Assembly (NCBI GenBank): GCA_025453675.1
Contig: JALOPW010000019.1
Coordinates: 1-61,598, forward strand
DNA: 61,598 nt
Origin: Methanolinea sp.
GTDB taxonomy: Archaea; Halobacteriota; Methanomicrobia; Methanomicrobiales; Methanospirillaceae
Direction of reading: 5' to 3'
The position numbers were made by a program, and so were the translations under genes. Below, in pieces: positions 49,932 to 59,480 of the stretch. The notes under the pieces were generated by a model. That model was given only the letters and a program-made list of their open reading frames with translations. It had not been told where the DNA came from and searched no databases. The stretch's first letter is position 1. Each line of letters begins with the position of its first letter.

Positions 49932-50552
49932 ATGATGGAACAGAACAGGTTGTACAGTCTGCCGGCACTGCCATACGACTACAAGGCCCTCTCGCCGGGC
50001 ATCTCGGAAGAACAACTCCGCATCCACCATACCAAGCATCATCAGGGGTATGTAAACGGTGTAAATGCCATCTACGAGAAACTCGACAAGGCCCAACAAG
50101 AGGGGAGCAGCCCTGACCTGAAGGCCACCCTCAAAGAACTCTCCTTCCACCTGGGAGGTTTTCTCCTCCATACACTCTACTGGGAGAACATGGCTCCTGC
50201 CGGCAAAGGCGGGGGAGCCCCGAGAGGCACCCTCGCGACCTGCATTGAAAAGGAATTCGGATCCTTCGAACGGTTTAAAAAAGACTTCACCACGGCTGCG
50301 AACAGCGTGGAGGGATCCGGGTGGGCAGCCCTCACCTACTGTCAAAAGACGGGCCGTCTGCTCCTCATGCAGATCGAGAAGCATAATGTCCATGTCTATC
50401 CGTCATTCCCTCTCCTTATGGTGGTGGATGTCTGGGAGCATGCCTATTACATCGATTACAAGAACGACCGGGCAAAGTACCTGGAGAACTTCTGGAGCAT
50501 CGTGAACTGGAACACGGTGAATGCACGACTGGAAAAAGCCATGGAAGGGTAA
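49932..50552 (+). CDS. sod: Superoxide dismutase, Fe/Mn type
   Basis: The enzyme dismutates superoxide. Metal ligands are in place: His in [15 protein letters not shown], His in [19 protein letters not shown] (read as ELSFHLGGF and LHTLYWENM), and Asp and His in [15 protein letters not shown]. Fe or Mn preference is not clear by eye; methanogen enzymes of this group usually take Fe. Length is 206 residues. I start at ATG 49932, with AGGGG six bases upstream, rather than at the TTG two codons earlier. It is transcribed alone. Confidence 0.95.
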   Translation: MMEQNRLYSLPALPYDYKALSPGISEEQLRIHHTKHHQGYVNGVNAIYEKLDKAQQEGSSPDLKATLKELSFHLGGFLLHTLYWENMAPAGKGGGAPRGTLATCIEKEFGSFERFKKDFTTAANSVEGSGWAALTYCQKTGRLLLMQIEKHNVHVYPSFPLLMVVDVWEHAYYIDYKNDRAKYLENFWSIVNWNTVNARLEKAMEG

Positions 50553-50638
50553 AAAAAGTCTCCCTTCTTTCCGATGAACTGTCGCTTCGTCATGTTCATG
50601 CTTCATTCAGCATGTGTTACGAGGGAATTAGGTGGTTT

Positions 50639-51796
50639 TTATTGCAGCGCATCCCTGATGGCTGCACATGACTGGTCGATCTCTTCAGGGGTGATGACCA
50701 GTGGAGGCACCAGGCGGATGTTGCCGTCGGCGGCGCAGTTGATCAATACACCCTTCTCCGCGCAGCGCTTCTGGACACCGGGGCACCGCTCACCGACGGA
50801 TATTCCGACCATCAGGCCCCTCACGCGGGGGTGATGCTTCGAGAGGCCGGCCCTGAACCGTTCGGCCTTCCCGGGGATCTGGGGCATGACCTCGTCAATC
50901 ACCTTGAGGGTGGCAAGAGCTGCGGCACATGCCAGGGGTCCTCCCGCAAAGGTGCTGCCATGCTCACCCTTGTGAAACTCAAGGCCATCCCGGGCCAGCA
51001 GGGCACCCATGGGGAACCCGCTTGCAATCCCTTTTGCCAGGGTGACGATATCGGGCCGTACCCGGGTATGCTGGATTGCCAGCCACTTCCCGGTCCGGCC
51101 CATCCCCGTCTGCACTTCGTCCACGATCATCAGGGCGCCATGCCGGTCGCAACTCTCCCGGATGCCGTCGAGGAACCCGTCCGGAGGGGTGATGACTCCC
51201 GCCTCTCCCTGTATGGGCTCCACGAAGACCGCGGCAACCTCGCTGTTCATCGCTTTCTTCAAGCCATCGAGATCGCCATACTCCACAAAGGTGCACCCCG
51301 GCTCAAGGGGATTGAACGGCTCCCTTATCGCGGGTTTGTGCGTCACTGCCAATGTACCGAGTGTCCGTCCGTGGAACCCGTGGGTGAAGGCGATGAACCT
51401 CTTCTTCCCGGTTGCGAGCCGGGCCAGCTTGATGGCTCCCTCATTTGCTTCCGCCCCGGAGTTCGAGAAGAACGCCTTCGCCATCCCTGTCCTCTCCACC
51501 AGCTTCTGTGCCAGTTCCCCCTGGCCAGGCACATAATAGAGGTTGGAGCAGTGGATGAGTCTCTTTGCCTGCTCGCATATGGCCCGTGTCACCGCCGGGT
51601 GGCAGTGCCCGGTGCTGCAGACAGCGATCCCTGCCACGCAGTCGATATACTCCTTTCCGTCCGCGTCCCAGACCCGTGAGCCTTCACCCCTGACAAGCAT
51701 GGTGTCCCGGGTAAAGGCGGGCATATAGTATCGGGCTTCAAGTGCCCGGTAATCTTCATTTTTCTGCATAGTATCGCATTGTGGTGTTTTTTTCAT
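50639..51796 (-). CDS. argD: Acetylornithine aminotransferase
   Basis: ArgD is a class III PLP aminotransferase that makes N-acetylornithine in arginine synthesis and may also act on succinyl-diaminopimelate. Signatures are YYMPAFTRDTMLVRGEG, DGKEYIDCVAGIAVCSTGH, FFSNSGAEANEGAIKLAR, FHGRTLG, VDEVQTGMGRTG and the PLP lysine in TLAKGIASGFPMG. Length is 385 residues. The ATG overlaps the stop of the upstream gene (TAATG), so it follows the GMP synthetase subunit in one transcript. A shorter start at 51769 is possible. Confidence 0.92.
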   Translation of the reverse strand: MKKTPQCDTMQKNEDYRALEARYYMPAFTRDTMLVRGEGSRVWDADGKEYIDCVAGIAVCSTGHCHPAVTRAICEQAKRLIHCSNLYYVPGQGELAQKLVERTGMAKAFFSNSGAEANEGAIKLARLATGKKRFIAFTHGFHGRTLGTLAVTHKPAIREPFNPLEPGCTFVEYGDLDGLKKAMNSEVAAVFVEPIQGEAGVITPPDGFLDGIRESCDRHGALMIVDEVQTGMGRTGKWLAIQHTRVRPDIVTLAKGIASGFPMGALLARDGLEFHKGEHGSTFAGGPLACAAALATLKVIDEVMPQIPGKAERFRAGLSKHHPRVRGLMVGISVGERCPGVQKRCAEKGVLINCAADGNIRLVPPLVITPEEIDQSCAAIRDALQ

Positions 51797-52713
51797 TATT
51801 CATACTCGATGGTGGCCGGGGGTTTGGGGGTGATGTCATAGACCACCCTTGCCACGCTTGGTATCTCGGAGGTGACGCGGGATGCGATCCTGTCCAGGGC
51901 CTCCCACGGGATCTGGACAGGGTCTGCGGTCATGCCGTCACGTGAGTTGACGGCCCTGACGGCAACCACCCAGCCATGCACCCGGTTGTCACCCTTCACC
52001 CCGGTCCCGAGGCCGAGCAAGGCAGCAAAGCACTGCCAGGGATCAAACTGTTCAACAATCTCGCTCTCCACGATCCAGTTGGCCTGCCTGACCACCTCGA
52101 TATTTTCAGGGGTGACTTCTCCAATGACCCGGACCGCGAGTCCGGGACCGGGGAACGGCATCCGGTGCTGGATCTCCTTCGGAAGTCCGAGCGCCCCTGC
52201 CAGCACCCGGACCTCGTCCTTGTAGAGATCGCGGAGGGGCTCGATCACCTTCTCAAACTCCATGTGCAGGGGCATGCCCCCCACGTTGTGATGGCTCTTG
52301 ATACCCCCCTCGCTCTCTATCCGGTCGGGATAGATGGTCCCCTGGAGGAGTGCCCGCGCACCGGTCCTCCGGGCTTCGCGTTCAAAGACCCTGATGAAGC
52401 GCTCCCCTATTACTTTCCTCTTCTCCTCGGGATCACGGATCCCTTTGAGTGCCCCAATGAACTCGTCACCTGCGGACACCACATGCAGATGCAGTCGCCC
52501 GAAGATCTGGGAGATACGCTCTGTCTCTCCTCTGCGCATGAGCCCGGTATCCACGTAAATTGGCTCCAGCCGTTCTCCTATAGCCCTTGCTGCGAGCGCC
52601 GCACAGACTGAGCTGTCGACGCCGCCTGAGAGTGCCATCACCACTCTCCTGTCCCCTGCCTCGCGCCGTATCTCCTCCACCGCATTCTGAATAAATTGCT
52701 CAGCGTTCACCAT
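51796..52713 (-). CDS. guaA: GMP synthase, ATP-pyrophosphatase subunit
   Basis: In archaea GMP synthetase is split; this is subunit B (GuaAb), which activates XMP with ATP and accepts ammonia from a separate glutaminase subunit. It begins [19 protein letters not shown], has the PP-loop [18 protein letters not shown], and the dimerisation domain [18 protein letters not shown] and the C-terminal [12 protein letters not shown]. Length (305 residues) matches. The glutaminase subunit gene is not in the window. It lies nine bases after pyrG on the same strand. Confidence 0.96.
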   Translation of the reverse strand: MVNAEQFIQNAVEEIRREAGDRRVVMALSGGVDSSVCAALAARAIGERLEPIYVDTGLMRRGETERISQIFGRLHLHVVSAGDEFIGALKGIRDPEEKRKVIGERFIRVFEREARRTGARALLQGTIYPDRIESEGGIKSHHNVGGMPLHMEFEKVIEPLRDLYKDEVRVLAGALGLPKEIQHRMPFPGPGLAVRVIGEVTPENIEVVRQANWIVESEIVEQFDPWQCFAALLGLGTGVKGDNRVHGWVVAVRAVNSRDGMTADPVQIPWEALDRIASRVTSEIPSVARVVYDITPKPPATIEYE

Positions 52714-52722
52714 ACTTGCATT

Positions 52723-54309
52723 TCACCTCGCCCTCCTCCCATTCTTTTCACCACATGCCTTCACAAACCCGAGGAACGGGGGGGATGGCCGTGTGGGTCT
52801 TGACCTGAACTCGGGGTGGAACTGGGTGGCCACGAAGAAGGGGTGATCCGGGATCTCGCATATCTCCATCCGGTTCTGGTAGACCCCCGAGAAGACCAGT
52901 CCTGCTTTCTCCATGTCAGGAATATACCGCGGATTGACCTCGTAGCGGTGCCTGTGACGCTCCTCGATCTCTTTCTGACCATATATCTTCATTGCAAGAG
53001 TCCCCTCTTTCAGGGTGATGGCTGAATTTCCAAGACGCATAGTGCCCCCGAGATCAGTAACCTCGTATTGCTCGGGGAGGATGGCGATCACGTGCTTTCC
53101 CTCACCCATCTCCGCGCTGGTGGCATCCTCCCACCGCAGCACATGGCGGGCATACTCGACCACCGCCATCTGGAACCCCAGGCACAACCCGAGGAATGGA
53201 GTCTGGTTCGTCCTGGCCCAGTGTATGGCATCCACCTTCCCCTCGATACCCCGTTTTCCGAAACCTCCCGGGACGAGTACCCCATCGAATTCAGCGAGTT
53301 GCTGCGGCTCGTACCGTTCCGCATCGAGCCAGGTGATCCGAACCTCGGTGGAGAGTGCACGTCCTGCATGTTTCAAGGCTTCCTTGATGCTCAGGTAGAC
53401 ATCTTCTATCCCGTATTTGCTGACGATACCAACACTCACCCGGTCGGTATATTCCCTGCTCACCAGGTGGTACCACCCTGTATCGGCCTTCCTCTTTTCC
53501 AGCCCAAGGTGATCGGAGAGAACCTCCCCGAGACCCTCTTTCTCGAGCTCCAGGGGCACCTGGTAAATATCTGGAACGGTCGCGGCACTTATCACTCCCT
53601 GGAGGGGGAGATCGCAGAACGCCGAGATCTTCCGCTTGGTGTGGGATCCGATGGGGCGCTCGCTCCGGCCCACGATGATATCGGCGTGCAGACCCAGCTC
53701 GCGCAGGGCTTTGACCGAGTGCTGGGTGGGCTTGGTCTTCAGGTCGCCCATGGTATCCTCGGGAATCAGGGTGACATGGATGATGACCGTGTTCTCGGGC
53801 GGGAGATCCCCCCTCATCTGCCGCACAGCCTCCAGGAATGGCATGCTCTCGATATCGCCGACCGTGCCTCCGATCTCCACCAGGCATATATCGGCACTCT
53901 TCTGGCCCGGTATCTCCATCTCGGCCGCGTTCCTGATGCACGCCTTGATCTCATCGGTGATATGTGGGATGATCTGGACAGTCTCCCCGAGGAAGTCCCC
54001 GCGCCGCTCCTTCTCGATCACGGTCCGGTATACTTTTCCCGTGGTAATGTTATGGGCCGAGGAGAGGTCGATGTCCAGGAACCGCTCGTAATTACCAAGG
54101 TCCAGATCCACCTCGCTCCCGTCGGAGAGCACAAACACCTCGCCGTGCTGGCCGGGATTCATGGTCCCGGCATCGATGTTCAGGTAGGGGTCGATCTTGA
54201 CTGCGGTGATCCCATACCCCCTGTTCTTCAGGATACGTCCTACTGATGCCGCGGTGATGCCCTTCCCGAGGCCGCTCATTACACCCCCTGTGATGAAGAT
54301 ATATTTCAA
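52723..54309 (-). CDS. pyrG: CTP synthase
   Basis: PyrG aminates UTP to CTP. The N-terminal synthetase domain begins [21 protein letters not shown] and has [20 protein letters not shown] (read as [15 protein letters not shown]). The C-terminal class I glutamine amidotransferase has [11 protein letters not shown], the nucleophile Cys in [12 protein letters not shown], and FHPEFRSRP. Length (528 residues) is full. A TATA-like CGTATAAAAGAGG on the minus strand at 54416-54428 predicts a leader of about 85 bases. The operon is pyrG-guaA-argD. Confidence 0.97.
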   Translation of the reverse strand: MKYIFITGGVMSGLGKGITAASVGRILKNRGYGITAVKIDPYLNIDAGTMNPGQHGEVFVLSDGSEVDLDLGNYERFLDIDLSSAHNITTGKVYRTVIEKERRGDFLGETVQIIPHITDEIKACIRNAAEMEIPGQKSADICLVEIGGTVGDIESMPFLEAVRQMRGDLPPENTVIIHVTLIPEDTMGDLKTKPTQHSVKALRELGLHADIIVGRSERPIGSHTKRKISAFCDLPLQGVISAATVPDIYQVPLELEKEGLGEVLSDHLGLEKRKADTGWYHLVSREYTDRVSVGIVSKYGIEDVYLSIKEALKHAGRALSTEVRITWLDAERYEPQQLAEFDGVLVPGGFGKRGIEGKVDAIHWARTNQTPFLGLCLGFQMAVVEYARHVLRWEDATSAEMGEGKHVIAILPEQYEVTDLGGTMRLGNSAITLKEGTLAMKIYGQKEIEERHRHRYEVNPRYIPDMEKAGLVFSGVYQNRMEICEIPDHPFFVATQFHPEFRSRPTRPSPPFLGFVKACGEKNGRRAR

Positions 54310-54415
54310 GAGATACCCCTTCCCGTCTTTCCCTGATTCGCCCTTCCCGGACCAGAAAGGCTCGCCCGTTCACGTTGCATGCATCGTGCCGATCCTCCGG
54401 GATTCTGCATATCTC

Positions 54416-54428
54416 CTCTTTTATACGC
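54416..54428 (-). promoter_or_regulatory. Probable promoter of pyrG-guaA-argD
   Basis: On the minus strand the sequence CGTATAAAAGAGG gives a good archaeal TATA box, about 110 bases before the pyrG ATG. An inverted repeat of six G and six C (54469-54487) lies further upstream, between this promoter and the thioesterase gene. The rest of 54310-54520 shows nothing else. Confidence 0.5.
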
Positions 54429-54520
54429 CGCCAAAAGAGATAGTTTTATTCGTTCCCCGTTTTGAGCCGGGGGGAATATCGCCCCCCTTTTTCTACCAGG
54501 GCTTCCAGAATCTGCAGATT

Positions 54521-54943
54521 TCAGGAGTGATTATCTCTCCTCACTGCAAAAGCGGCAGTGCTCCGGGAGAGCAGGGGTCCGCCCGGTTCACCACTCCTGA
54601 CATCCCCTTCCGCAAAAACCACCCTCCTCCCTTTCTTTACCACCTTTCCCGCAGCATACAGCGTTGCCTCCCTTGAGCCCCCGATGAAGGCAGTGGTCTC
54701 GGTGATCGTGGCAATACCCTCCCCCGGTGCAATCAGTGTGTAAATGGCCAGCACCATGGCCTCATCCGCAAGAGCGGTGAATATACCTCCCTGGAGCCAC
54801 CCCTCCCCGTTCATCATATCATGCCGGACCGTCATGCGGAGGACCGCCTCTCCCTTTCCCACGGACTCCACCTCGATCCCCATCAGGCAGAAGAAAGGGT
54901 TCGCATCCCTGCCCATCTGCTGTATCCGCTCCAGATAGTTCAT
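54521..54943 (-). CDS. PaaI-type hotdog-fold thioesterase
   Basis: A 140-residue single hotdog domain. The N terminus reads MNYLERIQQMGRDANPFFCL (20 residues), followed by GIEVESVGKGEAVLRMTVR, the active-site region NGEGWLQGGIFTALADEAM with the conserved Gly-Gly and Asp, and the strands ITETTAFIGGSREATLYAAG. This matches the PaaI group that hydrolyses acyl-CoA thioesters such as phenylacetyl-CoA types; the substrate is unknown. The ATG at 54943 was preferred over a longer frame to 54988. It stands alone. Confidence 0.87.
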   Translation of the reverse strand: MNYLERIQQMGRDANPFFCLMGIEVESVGKGEAVLRMTVRHDMMNGEGWLQGGIFTALADEAMVLAIYTLIAPGEGIATITETTAFIGGSREATLYAAGKVVKKGRRVVFAEGDVRSGEPGGPLLSRSTAAFAVRRDNHS

Positions 54944-55033
54944 ACCTGGAGGTGGATCCTTTACCCTAAAGAAAGGTGATCCTGCCATCGCGACCCACCA
55001 TGATTATTCCCCTGCCACGCCTATACACTCTAC

Positions 55034-55261
55034 ATGGACCCGGAAGAGAAGGTCATGCTCGCGGATCTGATCTGGTTGAACGCGGTCATCGCAACGGAAC
55101 TCCTGCAGATCACCGAGAACACCTCGGCAATCCTCCGAAAGGAGCCCCCACCCCCGTCGTGTTTAGAAGACCACCGCAGGCTCAGGGGCGTGGCAATTGC
55201 CATCGCCGAACGATATCACCCCGGTTCGGGCTTAAAAGACCACCTCATGGGCCACCAGTGA
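55034..55261 (+). CDS. Small hypothetical protein
   Basis: A 75-residue frame starting MDPEEKVMLADLIWLNAVIA, mostly helical by composition, with a Pro cluster (KEPPPPSC) in the middle and a second helix (RRLRGVAIAIAERYH). I do not recognise the family. GC-rich third positions and the lack of stops agree with a coding frame, but there is no clear ribosome binding site; CTATACAC about 12 bases upstream is too close to be a normal TATA box for this start. It lies in the gap between the thioesterase gene and the glycosyltransferase gene. Confidence 0.5.
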   Translation: MDPEEKVMLADLIWLNAVIATELLQITENTSAILRKEPPPPSCLEDHRRLRGVAIAIAERYHPGSGLKDHLMGHQ

Positions 55262-55332
55262 CATGCAGGTCACGAAGACTCCCGGATGCCAGGATTGGAA
55301 ACGATACCTGATACCCTGACCCCAGATCTGCC

Positions 55333-56034
55333 ATGAACCACAGCCCGGAAGATTTTCCCTACACCCTGATCATCCCTGCCTACAACGAGCAGGAGCGGAT
55401 CCCCCACCTCCTCTCCCAGCTGGCCAGGGCCAGGGGGGAGATTATATGCATCTGCGAAGGCGATGATGCCACACCCGACCTTGTTGCAGCATTTGCGCGA
55501 TCTCACCCGGAGGTATGCATCCGCTGCGACCGCCGGAGAGAGAGGCTCGGGAAAGGGAGCGCCATACGCGAGGGGATGCTGCAAGCCCGTGGCCCCCTGG
55601 TAGGCTACATGGATGCAGATGCATCCACTTCATTCTCCCAGATGCTCACCCTCTTTCAAACCCTCGATGGGGCCGACGTGGTGATCGGGTCTCGCTGGAT
55701 TGAGGGATCGGTTCTCATACGGGAGCAGGATCTTGCAAGAAGGCTTGAGAGCAGGGTGTTCAACCTGATCATCCGCCTCTTGTTCGGTCTCAAATTCAAA
55801 GATACGCAGTGCGGGGCAAAAGTATTTAAAAAGGCAGCAATTGACGCAGTAATAGCGCATATGGTCTCCACGGGTTTTGAATTCGATGTGGAACTTCTCT
55901 GGAGAATCCAGTCTGCAGGATTCCTCATCAGGGAGTGTCCCATCTCCTGGCATAATATGGGTGACTCCCGGGTGAAGAGAAAAGACGTGCTCCGAATGCT
56001 GTGCGGCCTTCTGCGGCTGCGTTCCACCCGGTGA
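55333..56034 (+). CDS. Glycosyltransferase family 2 (dolichol-phosphate sugar transferase-like)
   Basis: A 233-residue GT-A enzyme. It has the N-terminal YTLIIPAYNEQERIPHLL, GKGSAIREGMLQARGPLVGYMDADAS (read as GKGSAIREGML and VGYMDADAS) with the DxD metal site, the GSRWIEGS loop and the FKDTQCGAKVFKKAAI segment of dolichyl-phosphate mannose/glucose synthases. No C-terminal membrane domain is present. It likely moves a sugar from a nucleotide donor to a lipid carrier. It ends eight bases before the TPR gene, so it may be in the same transcript. Confidence 0.88.
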   Translation: MNHSPEDFPYTLIIPAYNEQERIPHLLSQLARARGEIICICEGDDATPDLVAAFARSHPEVCIRCDRRRERLGKGSAIREGMLQARGPLVGYMDADASTSFSQMLTLFQTLDGADVVIGSRWIEGSVLIREQDLARRLESRVFNLIIRLLFGLKFKDTQCGAKVFKKAAIDAVIAHMVSTGFEFDVELLWRIQSAGFLIRECPISWHNMGDSRVKRKDVLRMLCGLLRLRSTR

Positions 56035-56041
56035 GGTCGCC

Positions 56042-57859
56042 ATGGACTCCCAGTCAGCGGAGGAGAGGAAGAAGCTCGCACTCCAGCTCTTCGAACAGGG
56101 GGATTTTCAGGGGTCGTACTCCCTCTGCCGGGACCTTATCCACGGTTCGGCGGATCCGGCCGTGTCCGTTCTCTGCGCAACCAATCTCTTCCACATGGGG
56201 CGCCTGGACGAGGCCGAAGCCTATTTCCGCGATCTCACCCACTCTCTCCCCGGCTCATCCCACGTGCACAGCTATCTGGGCAGGATACTGGAAAAGAAAG
56301 GCGATGACCGCGCCCTGGCCGAGTTTACCCGGGCGGTGGCGCTGGATCCCGAGAACCTGGAGGCGTTGCGAAGTTATGCGTCCTTCGTACTGGCAATCGG
56401 AGATCCAGGAAAAGCAATACCCGTGTTGCGGCATCTCACGGCAAGATCCGGTCGAGCTGATGACTCACGGCTCCTGGTCCGGGCGTTCCTGTTGAACGGG
56501 ATGCCTTCCCAAGCCCTGGAGGTGAGAACCGGACCGGCCTGCCGCGGGTTGCCTGTCGATAGTGATTTTATCAGGGTACTGGCTGCCTGCGGGAGATATG
56601 CAGAGCTGGCCGATGCTGCCCGTGCAGAGTATGAACGGACAGGAGACCTCCTGTATGCCAGCAGTTACCTGGCGGCACTCACCCGGTCAGACCCCGATGC
56701 CGCACCCGTGGAGTATGAGAGGATCCTTGCAGAGAGTGGTGATCCCGGCATCCGGTATGAGTATGTCCGGATGCAGAGGGGGAGGGGAGGATGGGCCATT
56801 GCACTCCGGACACTTGGCCCGCTCCTGATCGGCAGGGAGGTACAGCCCCTCCACCTCCTGGAGGAATGTGAACTCCTGGCAGGGCTGGGAAACAAGGATG
56901 AAGCGCGAGATCACTTCCAGCGGCTCATCAACCGCGAACTGGAGGTACTGGGGGACATGGAGTTTCTGGCCAGGCTCCTCTCCAGTTACCGCGCCTTCCT
57001 CCGGACCCATTATCCCATCAGGGAGGCCGAGGTGCTCCTCAAGAAGAAGCTGGAGGCACACCCTGACGTGATCTGCCTCCTCTCCATGGCCTCCTTCTAC
57101 GAGGATATCGGGGACCACACCGAGGCACGATCATGGTACTACAGGGCATACAGGAGCGATTTTCTCACCGGAGGTCCTGAATATGCCCGGTTCTGTGAAC
57201 GCCAGGGCGAGCTGAGAGAATGCGAGAAGGTGATGCTCTACGTCCTTAACAGCATCAGAAAGAATAATGACCTGATCCGAGTGGCAGGTATGGTCATGGA
57301 AGACACCCCTGCCCTCTACCGCATGCCCCGCCTGATGGGGCGGCTCAAAGAGCGGCTGGAGGAGAGGGCAGGCGAACTCTCCTCCCAGGGCCTTGAGTTC
57401 CTGGCCCTGTCCCTCCTGGTCTCGGCTTCCCATGCCCTGGAGGCCGGCGACCATACCAGCTGCAAGCGTTCCTGCCTGGAAGGACTTGACTACATTCCCC
57501 CCGGCTCCCGGAATATCCATCCGGAGGATTTCCTTGTCCTCCTGGAGGAGTGCAAGCGGAGGTCACTCTGCGACCTTCCGGTACTTGCACACGCATCAAT
57601 GCCTGATGAACAGGGTGGTGGGGCCCCGGACTCGCCTGAACTGCATCTTGACCTGGATGAGACCGAGAGGAAGATAGTGGATTTTTTGAAGACACACCAC
57701 CAGGCCAGCGAGATGGACCTCCGCCTGCTGCTCGGGACCCGGAGAGTGGGGGGAATGGTGAACCGAATCATGCAGAAGGCGGCGGCTGGTGGCCTTATCG
57801 TGATCGAGAAGAGAGGGGTGGGAAAAGATGGAGAGATCTATGCATACAAGAGATCCTGA
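56042..57859 (+). CDS. TPR-repeat protein with C-terminal winged helix
   Basis: A 605-residue soluble protein. Residues 5 to about 130 are clear tetratricopeptide-like helical pairs (ALQLFEQGDFQGSYSLCRDL, NLFHMGRLDEAEAYFRDL, GRILEKKGDDRALAEFTRAV). The middle 300 residues keep the helical-repeat texture in a diverged form (LGNKDEARDHFQRLI, YEDIGDHTEARSWYYRAY). The last 70 residues look like a winged helix: LDETERKIVDFLKTHHQASE, MDLRLLLGTRRVGGMVNRI, GGLIVIEKRG. No catalytic motif is seen. It overlaps the ATPase gene by 32 bases and is probably its partner, perhaps giving DNA or protein contact. The family is not recognised. Confidence 0.75.
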   Translation: MDSQSAEERKKLALQLFEQGDFQGSYSLCRDLIHGSADPAVSVLCATNLFHMGRLDEAEAYFRDLTHSLPGSSHVHSYLGRILEKKGDDRALAEFTRAVALDPENLEALRSYASFVLAIGDPGKAIPVLRHLTARSGRADDSRLLVRAFLLNGMPSQALEVRTGPACRGLPVDSDFIRVLAACGRYAELADAARAEYERTGDLLYASSYLAALTRSDPDAAPVEYERILAESGDPGIRYEYVRMQRGRGGWAIALRTLGPLLIGREVQPLHLLEECELLAGLGNKDEARDHFQRLINRELEVLGDMEFLARLLSSYRAFLRTHYPIREAEVLLKKKLEAHPDVICLLSMASFYEDIGDHTEARSWYYRAYRSDFLTGGPEYARFCERQGELRECEKVMLYVLNSIRKNNDLIRVAGMVMEDTPALYRMPRLMGRLKERLEERAGELSSQGLEFLALSLLVSASHALEAGDHTSCKRSCLEGLDYIPPGSRNIHPEDFLVLLEECKRRSLCDLPVLAHASMPDEQGGGAPDSPELHLDLDETERKIVDFLKTHHQASEMDLRLLLGTRRVGGMVNRIMQKAAAGGLIVIEKRGVGKDGEIYAYKRS

Positions 57860-59144
57860 TCTCCAGGCAGCGGACCGGCTGGAGAGCCAGAATATCATCA
57901 ACGCATTGCGCCGGGGGACAGTCCCGGCCAGCGGTCTTGAGAGGATTGCGGTGGGGCTCGACGTGGAGGAGGGTGTTATCGGGGCCCAGCTCGATTTTGT
58001 TGCCCGTGGCGGAGGGGATATCAAGTTCATCCGCGGGGATTACGGGAGCGGCAAGACCTTCCTGGTGGCAAGAGCGCTTGAGATGGCGAGGAACAAGGGA
58101 TTTGTGACCTCCCACGTGGTCATATCCTCATCCTCGCCCCTGCACAAGACCAGGGGCATCTACCAGCAGATATGCGCGAGCCTTCGGACACGCGAGGAGG
58201 AGCATGCCCAGAAGTCCATCATTGACTCCTGGCTCTTCGGCATCGAGGAGCGGATTCTCAAGGTGAGCGACCGGTCCCTCTCGGATGATCTCCTCGAGAA
58301 GGCTACACTCGCCGAGATAGAGACTGCACTCGCCGGGATATCCGAGTTGAACGCATCGCTTGCGGCGGCGCTTCGGACCTACTACCGGGCCAACAATGCT
58401 GGGGACTTCCAGACTTCCCAGGCTGCTATCGGCTGGATCTGCGCAGAACCGAATGTCGGGCGGGAGTTCAAACAGAAAGCGGGGATCCGGGGGGACGTGG
58501 ACGAGGCCACCGCGTTTACGTTCCTGCGGGGGCTGCTCCGGATCATCGTGAATGCCGGGTACAGCGGCCTCGCCGTGGCAGTGGACGAGGTGGAGACCAC
58601 CCAGTCCCTCCCTCGCAACCAGCGGGAGAAGGGCTACCGCACCCTGCAGATGATCATCGACTCCCTGGACCGCGGAGACCTTCCCCATTCCTACTTCGTC
58701 TTCACCGGGACACCGGCATTCTTCGAGGGACCCCGGGGGATTCGCACGCTGCCCCCTCTCTTTGACCGTATCAGTGTGGTACAGACCGGGGAGGCGTATC
58801 GCAACCCCCGGCAGCCTCAGATAACCCTCGCGAAGTTCGACGCGAAAAAACTGGAGCAGGTGGCCCTCAAGGTGATGGACATCTACACGGGCGCGTATAC
58901 CGAGGTGGACAGGTCCAGGATCTCCCACCGCTTCATTCGGGCAATGATCAGGAAGGTGACCGGCAAGTTCGGGGGACGGGTCGACGTCATCCCACGGATA
59001 TTCCTCAAGGAGTTCGTGGACGTCCTTGACAAGTGCGAGCTCTACGAGGACTATGATCCATGGGAGCAGTACCACTTTGACACCGACCACCTGAAGGGGG
59101 AACTCAGAGAGGAGGAGGAGGCGGTGATGGTGGTGGAGTTTTGA
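57828..59144 (+). CDS. BrxC/BrxD-like P-loop ATPase (DUF2791)
   Basis: A 438-residue AAA-like ATPase. The N-terminal signature IINALRRGTVPASGLERIAVG and the Walker A IRGDYGSGKTFLVARAL (residues 70-77 for GDYGSGKT) are those of the BREX ATP-binding family. Walker B is GLAVAVDEVE (about 247-256), the sensor region FVFTGTPAFFEG (about 291-300), and LFDRI follows with a candidate Arg finger. The C terminus is acidic (GELREEEEAV). In BREX and in Ter-like clusters such ATPases work with DNA-acting partners. Here none of brxL, pglX, pglZ or a helicase is adjacent; the only partner is the overlapping TPR/winged-helix gene. Confidence 0.85.
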   Translation: MERSMHTRDPDLQAADRLESQNIINALRRGTVPASGLERIAVGLDVEEGVIGAQLDFVARGGGDIKFIRGDYGSGKTFLVARALEMARNKGFVTSHVVISSSSPLHKTRGIYQQICASLRTREEEHAQKSIIDSWLFGIEERILKVSDRSLSDDLLEKATLAEIETALAGISELNASLAAALRTYYRANNAGDFQTSQAAIGWICAEPNVGREFKQKAGIRGDVDEATAFTFLRGLLRIIVNAGYSGLAVAVDEVETTQSLPRNQREKGYRTLQMIIDSLDRGDLPHSYFVFTGTPAFFEGPRGIRTLPPLFDRISVVQTGEAYRNPRQPQITLAKFDAKKLEQVALKVMDIYTGAYTEVDRSRISHRFIRAMIRKVTGKFGGRVDVIPRIFLKEFVDVLDKCELYEDYDPWEQYHFDTDHLKGELREEEEAVMVVEF

Positions 59145-59480
59145 TGCTTTTTCTCTGACATCCCTTCACATGTCGGCGATACAATGCAGGAGAGGTCATT
59201 TTTGAGTTCTTCTTCAAATCCAAAGTGATAATCCGAACGATACACGCCGCTCATCTGCGATCACCTGATCCGACCTTCCCCGGTCCCGGCATGATGAGGC
59301 GTCACGCCGATCCCGGTTGGGGAGGTGATTCCATTTCATTCGAGGTTTGGGGACGGGGGCCCTCATCATCTTGTGAGCACGGCACGGGGTTTACCTGCCT
59401 GAAACTGACATGAGCCTGTCTCCTGGCTATTCGTCTCCCTCAACACAATGTTAAAGGCTCTTTTTGGACATATATTAGGT
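59145..59480 (+). other. Intergenic region without a recognised gene
   Basis: A short T-run (GCTTTTTCTC) soon after the ATPase stop may end the upstream transcript. The rest has no supported reading frame or RNA structure that I can defend. An AT-rich GACATATATTAGG directly before the next start could be part of its promoter or leader. Confidence 0.4.

Noticed and set aside
50575-50640. A further copy of the T-run repeat tail after the superoxide dismutase gene
   Set aside because: A GTGTTACGAGGG...GGTGGTTTTT similarity is visible but too degraded, and no ATGAAAA hairpin or module A accompanies it.
55333-59144. A complete BREX locus
   Set aside because: No methylase, PglZ phosphatase, Lon-like protease or small BrxA/BrxB genes are near; only the ATPase resembles a BREX component.
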